28,376 nucleotides of DNA from positions 1 to 28,376 of the forward strand of contig JAAWGY010000003.1 in assembly GCA_022795575.1 (NCBI GenBank). Direction: 5' to 3'. This stretch comes from Angelakisella sp. GTDB taxonomy: Bacteria > Bacillota > Clostridia > Oscillospirales > Ruminococcaceae. Below the pieces are notes generated by a model that saw only the letters and a list, made by a program, of their open reading frames with translations, was not told the origin of the DNA and did not search any database. Positions 1 to 7,058 of this stretch are shown here, in pieces. Both the position numbers and the translations under genes were made by a program. How positions within the stretch are numbered: the stretch's first letter is position 1; each line of letters starts with the position of its first letter.

Positions 1-98
1 ACCGCAGCAATACTTGGTGTATTGCAAGGTTTTTTAACGCGGCAGGGCGGGAAAAGACCTGGCCTGACGGCGTCAGACGGTTGTGAATACAGGTTCTA
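1..98. repeat. Small inverted-repeat element, copy 1 (left part outside the window)
   Basis: This is the right-hand part of the element seen complete at 8457-8618. It differs from that copy by only about one base over this length (ACCGC for ACCGT near its start). It includes the central hairpin GCAATAC/GTATTGC around the loop TTGGT, the arm GCAGGGCGGG and the terminal repeat ending CAGGTTC, followed by TAA. No open frame is carried. It lies 84 bp upstream of the symporter start. Confidence 0.85.
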
Positions 99-182
99 AC
101 GCCGCAGGGTGTAAAGGGGCCTGCCGAAGCGGTCCGGGAACCTGTCCAATCGCTGCGAAAAACCCCCAAGGAGGAATCCCCC

Positions 183-1742
183 ATGTTTGATTTTGCCATG
201 AAATTCGTGCTGCTGATTCTCTTCTTTGGCGTAATGGTGGCCATCGGCCTCTATTGCCGCCGCCACGCTACCGACGTCAGCGGCTTTGTGCTGGGCGGCC
301 GCAGCGTGGGCCCCTGGCTCACCGCCTTTGCTTACGGGACAAGCTACTTTTCGGCGGTGGTGTTTGTGGGCTACGCCGGGCAGTTTGGCTGGAGGTATGG
401 CATCGCCGCCACCTGGGCGGGGCTGGGCAATGCCTTTTTGGGCAGCCTGCTGGCCTGGGTGGTGCTGGGGCGCCGTACCCGGGTGATGACACAGCACCTG
501 GACAGCGCCACCATGCCGGAGTTTTTTGGCAAGCGGTTCGGGAGCCCGGCCCTTAAGCTCTGCGCCTCGGCGATTATCTTCGTTTTCCTGATCCCCTATA
601 CCGCGTCCCTCTATAACGGCCTTTCCCGGCTCTTTGGCATGGCCTTTGATATCGATTACTCGGTCTGCGTTGTGGTGATGGCGGTGCTTACCGCCGTCTA
701 TGTCATCGCCGGGGGGTATATGGCCACCGCCATCAACGACTTTATCCAGGGCATCATTATGCTGGCGGGCATTGTGGCGGTGATTTTGGCGGTGCTCCAA
801 AGCCAGGGAGGCTTTCTGGCGGCGCTGGAGCGGCTGGCCCGGGTTCAGGGGGACAGCGATATCCCCGGGGTTTACGCCTCCTTTTTTGGCCCGGACCCGG
901 TGAACCTGCTGGGGGTGGTGGTCCTCACCAGCCTGGGCACCTGGGGCCTGCCCCAGATGGTCCAGAAGTTCTACGCCATCAAAAGCGAGGCGGCCATCAG
1001 CAAGGGGACGGTGATCTCCACCGTCTTCGCCCTGGTGGTGGCGGGGGGCTGCTACTTCCTGGGCGGGTTTGGGCGGCTGTTCCAGGACCGGGTGGACGTT
1101 GCGGCGGAGGGCTTTGACGCCATCATCCCCGCCATGCTCTCCGGCCTGCCGGCCACCCTGATTGCGGTGGTGGTGATTCTGGTGCTCTCCGCCTCCATGT
1201 CCACCCTCTCCTCCCTGGTGCTTACCTCCAGCTCCACCCTGACGCTGGACTTCATCCGGGGGAACATCATCCGGGAGATGGACGAAAGGCGGCAGGTGCG
1301 GTGGATGCGGGGGCTGATCGTCGTGTTTATCTCCATCTCGGTGGTGCTGGCGCTGATCCAATACAAGTCCAGCGTAACCTTCATCGCCCAGCTGATGGGG
1401 GTATCCTGGGGGGCGCTGGCGGGGGCTTTTCTGGCGCCCTTCCTCTACGGGCTTTACTGGAAGGGGACGACCACGGCAGGCTGCTGGGCCAGCTTCCTTT
1501 TCTCCACGGCGATGATGCTGGCCAACATCCTCTGGAAGCAGCATTTTCCGGTGCTGCTCCAGTCTCCCATCAACGCGGGGGCCTTTTGCATGGTGGCGGG
1601 GCTGGCCATTGTGCCGGTGGTCAGCGCTGTCACCAGGGCGCCGGCTCCGGCCCGGCTGGACCAGATCTTTGCCTGCTACAACCGGACTGTCACCGTTACG
1701 GTGCGGGATTCGATTGGAGAGAACGAGGTCGACGACGTCTAA
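183..1742 (+). CDS. Sodium:solute symporter (SSS family, PutP-like)
   Basis: A 519-residue integral membrane protein that probably takes up an organic solute (amino acid, sugar or carboxylate) with Na+. It is hydrophobic throughout, with about 13 predicted membrane segments. The N-terminal region has the family pattern FVLGGRSVGPWLTAFAYG (35-52), followed by the Ser/Tyr-rich unwound helix TSYFSA. Residues 177-193 (GGYMATAINDFIQGIIM) match the SSS signature in the fifth/sixth helix region. The length is normal for the family (about 450-550). The start is ATG 183, six bases after AAGGAGG (170-176). The substrate cannot be read from sequence. It appears to be a single gene, since a strong terminator follows 49 bp after its stop. 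Its promoter is not visible and may lie upstream of, or within, the element at the window edge. Confidence 0.92.
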   Translation: MFDFAMKFVLLILFFGVMVAIGLYCRRHATDVSGFVLGGRSVGPWLTAFAYGTSYFSAVVFVGYAGQFGWRYGIAATWAGLGNAFLGSLLAWVVLGRRTRVMTQHLDSATMPEFFGKRFGSPALKLCASAIIFVFLIPYTASLYNGLSRLFGMAFDIDYSVCVVVMAVLTAVYVIAGGYMATAINDFIQGIIMLAGIVAVILAVLQSQGGFLAALERLARVQGDSDIPGVYASFFGPDPVNLLGVVVLTSLGTWGLPQMVQKFYAIKSEAAISKGTVISTVFALVVAGGCYFLGGFGRLFQDRVDVAAEGFDAIIPAMLSGLPATLIAVVVILVLSASMSTLSSLVLTSSSTLTLDFIRGNIIREMDERRQVRWMRGLIVVFISISVVLALIQYKSSVTFIAQLMGVSWGALAGAFLAPFLYGLYWKGTTTAGCWASFLFSTAMMLANILWKQHFPVLLQSPINAGAFCMVAGLAIVPVVSAVTRAPAPARLDQIFACYNRTVTVTVRDSIGENEVDDV

Positions 1743-1790
1743 TACTTTAAGTATAATAACGATGTTATTTCACATAAAATTGCCAGACAA

Positions 1791-1839
1791 AGCAAAGGGC
1801 CTGGAACCGTTTCTGCGGCTCCAGGCCCTTGCTTTTTTT
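1791..1839 (+). terminator. Intrinsic terminator of the symporter gene
   Basis: The stem AGCAAAGGGCCTGGA (1791-1805) pairs with TCCAGGCCCTTGCT (1820-1833), with one bulged A, and is followed by seven T (1833-1839). The right arm CGGCTCCAGGCCCTTGC recurs inside the 94-bp repeats just downstream. Confidence 0.93.
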
Positions 1840-2295
1840 GGTGCGGGGGGATTTACTTGCAGCCCCTGGATAACGCAACAGGTACAGGGCAACTTTTATG
1901 GCTCCAGGCCCCTGCCTGGCTACCTATCCGTTTGGTGCGGGGGGATTTACTTGCAGCCCCTGGATAACGCAACAGGTGCAGGGCAACTTTTACGGCTCCA
2001 GGCCCTTGCCTGGCTACCTATCCGTTTGGTGCGGGGGGATTTACTTGCATCCTTTGGACAACGCAACAGGTACAGGGCAGCTTTTATGGCTCCAGGCCCT
2101 GGCCTGGCTACCTATCCGTTTGGTGCGGGGGGATTTACTTGCAGCCCCTGGATAACGCAACAGGTACAGGGCAACTTTTACGGCTCCAGGCCCCTGCCTG
2201 GCTACCTATCCGTTTGGTGCGGGGGGATTCACTTGCAGCCCTTGGGCAACGCAACAGGGATAGGGCAACTTTTATGGCTCCAGGCCCCTGCCTGG
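1840..2295. repeat. Five tandem 94-bp repeats
   Basis: Units start at 1840, 1934, 2028, 2122 and 2216, each exactly 94 bp apart. The fifth stops matching at about 2295. Units 1, 2 and 4 differ at only a few positions; units 3 and 5 are more diverged. Each unit contains TGCGGGGGGATTTACTTGC, CCCCTGGATAACGCAACAGG and a short hairpin CCAGGC-CCCT-GCCTGG. Because 94 is not a multiple of three, open frames through the array shift register from unit to unit, so it is unlikely to code for protein. It fills the gap between the symporter terminator and the end of the minus-strand gene 2272-2589. Confidence 0.95.
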
Positions 2296-2589
2296 GTATT
2301 GGTTTACTCGGCGGGCGCCTAAGGCGGCCAGCTCGCCCATGACAAAGGCCTCCTGGGCGGGGTCGCAGATCACCGTTACCATGGTCCCGCCGGCAGACCC
2401 GGATGCCGCCCCCACCGCCATACCAGGGGCCATGGCCGAGGCGATGGGTGTCCGGTGGGAGATGCCCTCCCCCGGCCGGTGGGTGGAGATGGAAAGCTCC
2501 AGCCCGCCCCCCTGGGCAGCCGCCAGGGCAGATGCCGCCAGCCTGGCCTCCTCCCCACCGGGGAATACCGCCTGTATCGTCACCTTCAT
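2272..2589 (-). CDS. Hypothetical 105-residue protein
   Basis: I do not recognise the family. The start ATG (2589) has an excellent upstream AAAGGAGGT on the minus strand (about 2597-2605), which supports real translation. The sequence alternates short strands and amphipathic helices: KVTIQAVFP strand, GGEEARLAASALAAAQ helix, LELSIST strand, a Gly/Ala-rich middle (GMAVGAASGSAGG), TMVTVICDP strand, and QEAFVMGELAALG helix. That order would suit a small alpha/beta ferredoxin-like or ACT-like fold. It has no signal peptide or clear membrane span. The last eight residues (YPGRGLEP) and the TAA stop come from the final 94-bp repeat unit, so the tail was probably acquired when the array reached the gene. 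It is divergent from the DUF951/prfA operon. The call rests on the ribosome binding site and protein-like composition only. Confidence 0.7.
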   Translation of the reverse strand: MKVTIQAVFPGGEEARLAASALAAAQGGGLELSISTHRPGEGISHRTPIASAMAPGMAVGAASGSAGGTMVTVICDPAQEAFVMGELAALGARRVNQYPGRGLEP

Positions 2590-2721
2590 CGAAAAGTACC
2601 TCCTTTGTAGGAATCAACCGGGGAGCGAGCCCCTGCCGTTCCCTATTGTTGTGCCCCCAACATCCCGGTTCATCCACAAAAGCGTTTTTTTCCGGCGGGG
2701 CGGCACAGCAGAAAAGGAGAG

Positions 2722-2752
2722 AGCCCCTGGCGGTCCGCCCCCCGCCGGGGCT
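2722..2752. other. Intergenic hairpin without a clear role
   Basis: AGCCCC-TGGCGG pairs with CCGCC-GGGGCT, giving a GC-rich stem followed by GTTTTG on the plus strand. It lies between two divergent genes, upstream of the DUF951 promoter, so it is not an obvious terminator for either. The rest of 2606-2789 shows nothing recognisable. Confidence 0.4.
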
Positions 2753-2789
2753 GTTTTGCAAAAAGCAGCGGAAGTCTACAGAAAAAATT

Positions 2790-2819
2790 TGCCATAGACA
2801 GGCCGGTTGTGGTACAATA
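2790..2819 (+). promoter_or_regulatory. Sigma-A promoter for DUF951-prfA operon
   Basis: TTGCCA (2790-2795), an 18-bp spacer and TACAAT (2814-2819). The predicted RNA start is near 2826, about 27 bases before the DUF951 start codon. Confidence 0.75.
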
Positions 2820-2852
2820 AGTCTTTGTGAAAGAGCGGAAGGAGGGACGACG

Positions 2853-3044
2853 GTGGATGTGCGGGTAGGCGACGTGCTGGAGATGAAGAAGCCCCACCCC
2901 TGCGGCTGCAAGCTGTTTTCCGTCACCCGGGCGGGGATGGACTTCAAGATCCAGTGCCAGAAGTGCGGGCGGCTGGTGGAGGCCCCCCGGCTAAAGGTGG
3001 AGCGCAACATCAAAAGGATCATCCGGGAGGGGCAGGCGGAATGA
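2853..3044 (+). CDS. DUF951 family protein
   Basis: A 63-residue basic protein of the DUF951 family, which is widespread in Firmicutes and of unknown function. The family hallmarks are all present: the opening VRVGDVLEMKKPHPCG, then a four-cysteine pattern CGC (17-19) and CQKCG (35-39), and a C-terminal RxKVERNIKRII. The cysteines suggest a small zinc-binding fold. The start is GTG 2853, preceded by GGAAGGAGGG (2838-2847). An in-frame reading continues further upstream but lacks a ribosome binding site and any family match there. It is the first gene of the operon with prfA, 61 bp before it. Confidence 0.9.
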   Translation: MDVRVGDVLEMKKPHPCGCKLFSVTRAGMDFKIQCQKCGRLVEAPRLKVERNIKRIIREGQAE

Positions 3045-3105
3045 GCGCTGCCGGTGCCCGGGGTGACGGGAATAGGTTTTAGGGAATGAAAGGAGGCCGG
3101 AAAGG

Positions 3106-4188
3106 ATGGCCGATTTTTTGGCGCAGCTGGCCGGGGTGGAGCTGCGGTATGAGGAGATGACCCACCTTCTCAGCGACCCGGAGGTGGTGGGGGATCCCCA
3201 GCGGTATGCTGCCCTGATGAAGGAGTATACCGGCCTCACCCCCTTGATCGACTGCTGGCGGCGGTACCGGGGGGCGGAAAAGAGCTACCGGGACGCCCTG
3301 GAGCTGCTGGAGCAGGGGGGGCTGGAGCCGGACCTCCGGGAGATGGCGGAGGAGGAGCGGGAGAGCGCCCGGGCCGCCATGGAGGCGGGGGAGCAGGAAT
3401 TAAAGCTGCTGCTCCTCCCCAAGGACCCCAACGACCAGAAGAACGTCATCATCGAGATACGGGCCGGGGCCGGCGGCGAGGAGGCCGCCCTCTTTGCCGG
3501 CAGCCTCTACCGGATGTACACCATGCACGTCCAGCGGCTGGGCTGGCGGGCCGAGGTGCTGAACCTGAACGAAACCGAGCTGGGGGGCGTCAAGGAGGTA
3601 AGCTTTTCGGTCCAGGGGGAGGGGGCCTACAGCCGCCTGAAGTACGAAAGCGGCGTCCACCGGGTGCAGCGGGTGCCGGAGACCGAAACCCAGGGCCGCA
3701 TCCACACCAGCACCGTCACGGTGGCGGTGCTGCCCGAGGCCCAGGAGGTGGAGGTGCAGATCGACCCCAAGGACCTGAAGATCGACACCTACCGCTCCAG
3801 CGGGGCGGGGGGCCAGCACATCAACAAGACGGAATCCGCCATCCGCATTACCCACCTGCCCACCGGGCTGGTGGTGGAGTGCCAGGACGAGCGGAGCCAG
3901 TACAAGAACAAGGACAAGGCCATGCGGGTGCTGCGCAGCCGCCTTTACGAGCGGCAGCAGGCGGAGCAGGACGCCGAGATCGCCTCGGCCCGGCGCAGCC
4001 AGGTGGGCACCGGGGACCGCAGCGAGCGGATCCGCACCTACAACTTCCCCCAGGGCCGCGTCACCGACCACCGCATCGGCCTTACCCTCTACAAGATTGA
4101 CGCCGTGATGGACGGGGAGCTCACCGAGCTTACCGACGCCCTGATCACCGCAGACCAGACCGAAAAGCTCCGGGCCCAGGGGGAGTAG
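3106..4188 (+). CDS. prfA: Peptide chain release factor 1
   Basis: RF1 recognises UAA and UAG stop codons in the ribosomal A site and triggers hydrolysis of peptidyl-tRNA. The protein has 360 residues, the normal length. The GGQ catalytic motif is at 235-237 (context SSGAGGQHINKTESA), and the stop-codon recognition tripeptide of the P-x-T type is PET at 191-193 (in RVPETETQGRIHTS). These separate it from RF2, which uses SPF. The N-terminal helical domain covers about residues 1-100. ATG 3106 is nine bases after AAAGGAGG. The next gene begins two bases after its stop, so prfA and tsaC are clearly co-transcribed. The prmC methyltransferase that often lies beside prfA and modifies the GGQ glutamine is not in this window. 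Confidence 0.98.
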   Translation: MADFLAQLAGVELRYEEMTHLLSDPEVVGDPQRYAALMKEYTGLTPLIDCWRRYRGAEKSYRDALELLEQGGLEPDLREMAEEERESARAAMEAGEQELKLLLLPKDPNDQKNVIIEIRAGAGGEEAALFAGSLYRMYTMHVQRLGWRAEVLNLNETELGGVKEVSFSVQGEGAYSRLKYESGVHRVQRVPETETQGRIHTSTVTVAVLPEAQEVEVQIDPKDLKIDTYRSSGAGGQHINKTESAIRITHLPTGLVVECQDERSQYKNKDKAMRVLRSRLYERQQAEQDAEIASARRSQVGTGDRSERIRTYNFPQGRVTDHRIGLTLYKIDAVMDGELTELTDALITADQTEKLRAQGE

Positions 4189-4189
4189 G

Positions 4190-5254
4190 ATGGAAAAGGA
4201 AACGCTGCTGCTCCCCGCCCGGGACCTGACGGCGGACGCCGGGAGCATCGCATTGGCGGGGCGGATCCTCCGGGAGGGGGGGATTGTGGCCATCCCCACC
4301 GAGACGGTCTACGGCCTGGCCGGCAACGCCCTGGACCCCGGGGCCACCGCCAAGATCTACGCCGCCAAGGGCCGGCCGTCGGATAACCCCCTTATCGTAC
4401 ACATCCAGGCCATGGAGGAATGGGCCCCGTTGGTACGGGAGCTGCCCAAGGAAGCGGAAGCCCTTGCCGCCGCCTTCTGGCCCGGGCCCCTTACCATCAT
4501 CCTGCCCAAATCGGCGCTGGTTCCGGATACCACCTCCGGGGGGCTGGACACCGTGGCGGTGCGGATGCCCGCCGACCCCATCGCCCGGGGGGTGATCCGG
4601 GCGGCGGGGGTGCCCCTGGCGGCGCCCTCGGCCAACCGCTCCGGCAGCCCCAGCCCCACCACCTGGCGCCACTGCGCCGATGACCTGATGGGCCGGGTGG
4701 ACGCCATCCTCCAGTCCCGCGACTGCGGGGTGGGGGTGGAATCCACCGTCCTTTCCCTCTGCCAACGGGGGGAGGATGGCAGGCCGGTGCCCCGGCTGCT
4801 GCGGCCGGGGGCGGTGACGCCGGACCAGCTCCGGGAGGCGCTGGGGACCGATATTGTGGTGGACCGGGGGGTGCTGGAGCACCTGGGGGAGGGGGAGAGG
4901 GCCCTTTCCCCGGGGATGAAGTACAGGCACTACGCCCCCGCCGCGGAGGTGACGCTGGTAAAGGGGACCACAGAGCAGTACCGGGGGTACCTGGAGAAAA
5001 CGGCCCGCCCGGGGGACTGGGCCATGTGCTTTACCGAGGACCTGCCCGTCCCGGGGATGCCCGCCTGCCCCTACGGCGGCGCGGCGGACCACCGGGAGCA
5101 GGCCCGGCGGCTCTTCCAGCTGCTGCGGGAGCTGGACGGCCGGGGGGCAGAGCGGATCTTTGTCCACGCCCCCCGGCAGGACAACGTGGGGCTGGCGGTG
5201 TACAACCGCCTGCTCCGGGCGGCGGCCTTCCGGGTGGTGGAGCCGCAGCCGTAG
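4190..5254 (+). CDS. tsaC: Threonylcarbamoyl-AMP synthase (Sua5 type)
   Basis: This enzyme makes threonylcarbamoyl-AMP from threonine, bicarbonate and ATP for the t6A37 modification of ANN-decoding tRNAs. The 354-residue length indicates the long Sua5 form (like B. subtilis YwlC), not the short TsaC. The N-terminal YrdC domain covers about 12-205 with PTETVYGL (36-43), KGRPSDNP (60-67) and APSANRSG. A Sua5 C-terminal domain covers about 215-350, joined by the linker segment around SPGMKYRHYAP. The start ATG 4190 lies directly after the prfA stop (TAG-G-ATG), so translation is probably coupled. A GC-rich hairpin (GCCCCGGC-GT-GCCGGGGGC) follows the stop but lacks a T-run, so transcription likely continues into coaE. 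Confidence 0.96.
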   Translation: MEKETLLLPARDLTADAGSIALAGRILREGGIVAIPTETVYGLAGNALDPGATAKIYAAKGRPSDNPLIVHIQAMEEWAPLVRELPKEAEALAAAFWPGPLTIILPKSALVPDTTSGGLDTVAVRMPADPIARGVIRAAGVPLAAPSANRSGSPSPTTWRHCADDLMGRVDAILQSRDCGVGVESTVLSLCQRGEDGRPVPRLLRPGAVTPDQLREALGTDIVVDRGVLEHLGEGERALSPGMKYRHYAPAAEVTLVKGTTEQYRGYLEKTARPGDWAMCFTEDLPVPGMPACPYGGAADHREQARRLFQLLRELDGRGAERIFVHAPRQDNVGLAVYNRLLRAAAFRVVEPQP

Positions 5255-5334
5255 GGCCCCGGCGTGCCGGGGGCTGCGGAGCTGACAGGAAATAACTGAC
5301 AAGAGGGAAAAAGGAAAGGAAGGGAACAACAGGG

Positions 5335-5931
5335 ATGATGGTTATCGGCATCACCGGGCCCACCGGGGCGGGGAAGTCCATCGTCTGCCGGCTGCTGGGG
5401 GACTGGGAGCGGATCAGCATCGTCGATTGCGACCGGGTGGCGCGGCAGGTGGTGCGCCGGGGGGAACGGTGCCTGCTGGATCTGGCGGTGGAGTTTTCCT
5501 CCGCCATTGTGGATAAGGACGGGGAGCTGAACCGCCGCAAGCTGGCCTCCATCGTCTTTACCGACCGGAAAAAGCTGCGGCGGATGGAAAAGATCATCTA
5601 CCCCTACATCATGTTCCGGATTCTCCAGGAGATCAGCCGGCGGGAAAAGATGGGGGACAGGGCGGTGTTTTTGGACGCGCCAACGCTGTACCAGAGCGGG
5701 GCAAGCCTCCTTTGCCAGAAGGTGACGGCGGTGCTGGCCCCCCCGGAGGACCGGCTGCGGCGGATCATGGAGCGGGACGCCCTCACCGAGGAGGAGGCCC
5801 GGGCCCGGATGGCCAGCCAGCCGGGGGACGATTTTTTCGAGAGCCGGGCGGATTATATCATCCGCAACACCGGCCGGATGTCCGCCCTGCGCCTGGAGGT
5901 GCTGGAGCTCCAGAACAAGCTGGGGCTGTAG
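5335..5931 (+). CDS. coaE: Dephospho-CoA kinase
   Basis: CoaE phosphorylates the 3'-OH of dephospho-CoA, the last step of coenzyme A synthesis. The protein has 198 residues, the usual size. The P-loop GPTGAGKS is at 8-15, followed by a D-C-D motif (VDCDRVAR) where the family usually has DAD. A lid-type region LTEEEARARMASQ with basic residues and the terminal IIRNTG segment are also typical. The sequence is somewhat divergent, so another P-loop kinase is possible, but the DADxxAR-like motif, the RMASQ segment and the length favour CoaE. Two ATGs are in tandem (5335, 5338); AGGAAGGG lies just upstream. It sits 80 bp after tsaC, in the same direction. Confidence 0.9.
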   Translation: MMVIGITGPTGAGKSIVCRLLGDWERISIVDCDRVARQVVRRGERCLLDLAVEFSSAIVDKDGELNRRKLASIVFTDRKKLRRMEKIIYPYIMFRILQEISRREKMGDRAVFLDAPTLYQSGASLLCQKVTAVLAPPEDRLRRIMERDALTEEEARARMASQPGDDFFESRADYIIRNTGRMSALRLEVLELQNKLGL

Positions 5932-5949
5932 CCGGGGGGGAGGATTGCC

Positions 5950-6375
5950 ATGTTCCGGGTGCGGTACGCGGAAGCGGGGGACAGGGAGGCGTGGCTCCGG
6001 ATGGACCGGCACCTGCCGGAGGAGCTCTTTGAGGGAAAGGTCAGGGACCGGATGGGATACCTGCTTACCGACGGAGGCATCCCTGTGGGGCTGCTGCGGT
6101 ACAGCCTCTTTTGGGACAGCATCCCCTTTTGCTGCCTGCTGTTTGTGAAGGAGGCAAGGCGGGGGCAGGGGGGAGGCCGGGCGCTGATGGACCGCTGGGA
6201 GGGGGAGATGCGGCAAAAAGGCCACCGGCTGCTGCTGACCTCCACCCGGTCGGACGAGGAGGCCCAGCATTTTTACCGCAGGCTGGGCTACCAAGACGCC
6301 GGGGGGCTGCTGCTGACCGCCCCCGGCTACCAGCAGCCGCTGGAGCTGTTCCTGGCCAAAACGATAGATGAATAA
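5950..6375 (+). CDS. GNAT family N-acetyltransferase
   Basis: A 141-residue single-domain acetyl-CoA-dependent acetyltransferase. The acetyl-CoA pyrophosphate loop is visible as RRGQGGGRALM (R-x-G-x-G-x type) after the strand CCLLFVKE, and the C-terminal FYRRLGYQDAG matches the usual GNAT FYxxxGF element. The acceptor cannot be told; small clostridial members of this type act on small molecules or peptides. The ribosome binding site is the G-rich GGGGGGAGG just before ATG 5950. It is 18 bp after coaE and 15 bp before the transglycosylase, so it belongs to the same operon. Confidence 0.9.
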   Translation: MFRVRYAEAGDREAWLRMDRHLPEELFEGKVRDRMGYLLTDGGIPVGLLRYSLFWDSIPFCCLLFVKEARRGQGGGRALMDRWEGEMRQKGHRLLLTSTRSDEEAQHFYRRLGYQDAGGLLLTAPGYQQPLELFLAKTIDE

Positions 6376-6390
6376 GGAGAGGTTATTGGT

Positions 6391-6972
6391 TTGCGAAGAA
6401 TTTGGGAGCGTCTTTTCATCCCCGGGGTGCTGCTGGGGTGTATCGCCCTGCTGCTGCTGGGGATGTCCCGGTACTACCGGGCCGCCTACCCCATAAGGTA
6501 CCGGGAGGCGGTGGAGCGGGAGGCGGAGGTAAGCGGCCTGGACCCCGCCCTGGTCTACGCCGTCATCCGCAGCGAGAGCGGCTTTTCGCCCGCCGCCCGC
6601 TCCTCGGTGGACGCCCGGGGGCTGATGCAGCTGACGCCGGATACCCTCCAGTGGGTGCGGTACCGGCTGGGGGAGGAGGGGGCCGCCTCCTCCGACCTGC
6701 TCTACGACCCGGGGGAGAACATCCGGTACGGCTGCGCCAACCTGGGGCTGCTGCTCCGGGAGTTTGGCGGGGAGGATACCGCCCTTGCCGCCTACCACGC
6801 CGGCCGGGGCTGCGTCAAGGGCTGGCTCACCGACAGCCGCTATTCCGGCGACGGGGAGCGGCTGGACGACATCCCCTACCGGGATACCAGCAGCTATGTC
6901 AAAAAGGTCCTTGTTACCCGGGACCTGTATCACCGCCTCTACCCCGGCCTCTGCGCCGGCTCCCCGTCCTGA
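6391..6972 (+). CDS. Membrane-anchored lytic transglycosylase (SLT domain)
   Basis: A 193-residue peptidoglycan-cleaving enzyme of the soluble lytic transglycosylase (GH23) fold, acting outside the cell. Residues 11-27 form a hydrophobic N-terminal anchor. The SLT domain runs from about 36 to 185. The catalytic Glu is E62 in IRSESGFSP, followed by RGLMQLTP (76-83) and an AYHAGRG motif in place of the usual AYNAG. The C-terminal SYVKKVL segment is also typical. The start is TTG 6391, nine bases after AAGGAGAGG; no ATG in frame would keep the membrane anchor. In B. subtilis a related gene (yjbJ/cwlQ type) is single; here it is fifth or sixth in the prfA-coaE operon, an arrangement common in Clostridia. 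Confidence 0.93.
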   Translation: MRRIWERLFIPGVLLGCIALLLLGMSRYYRAAYPIRYREAVEREAEVSGLDPALVYAVIRSESGFSPAARSSVDARGLMQLTPDTLQWVRYRLGEEGAASSDLLYDPGENIRYGCANLGLLLREFGGEDTALAAYHAGRGCVKGWLTDSRYSGDGERLDDIPYRDTSSYVKKVLVTRDLYHRLYPGLCAGSPS

Positions 6973-7058
6973 TGTGCCGCGGGAGGCAGGCGGGAACACA
7001 ACGGCAGAAACCTGTAGCAATACAGCTTTTGAATCAATCTGACAAGGAGGAGTTTACA

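Noticed and set aside
96..1544. Minus-strand frame opposite the symporter
   Set aside because: Low-complexity His/Gly/Pro-rich product, antisense to a well-supported membrane protein.
1840..2295. CRISPR array
   Set aside because: Units are directly tandem with no unique spacers and no cas genes nearby.
1609..2322. Plus-strand open frame with a repeated peptide motif through the 94-bp array
   Set aside because: The unit is 94 bp, so the peptide is not in the same register in successive units. There is no ribosome binding site, and the frame overlaps the symporter gene and its terminator.
2339..2797. Plus-strand frame opposite the 105-residue gene
   Set aside because: No ribosome binding site; the minus strand has a perfect one at the right distance from its ATG.
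5071..7020. Long minus-strand open frame (about 650 codons) opposite tsaC, coaE and the transglycosylase
   Set aside because: It is a shadow of GC-rich codon bias. The product is His/Pro/Gly-rich without motifs, while the plus strand carries recognised genes.
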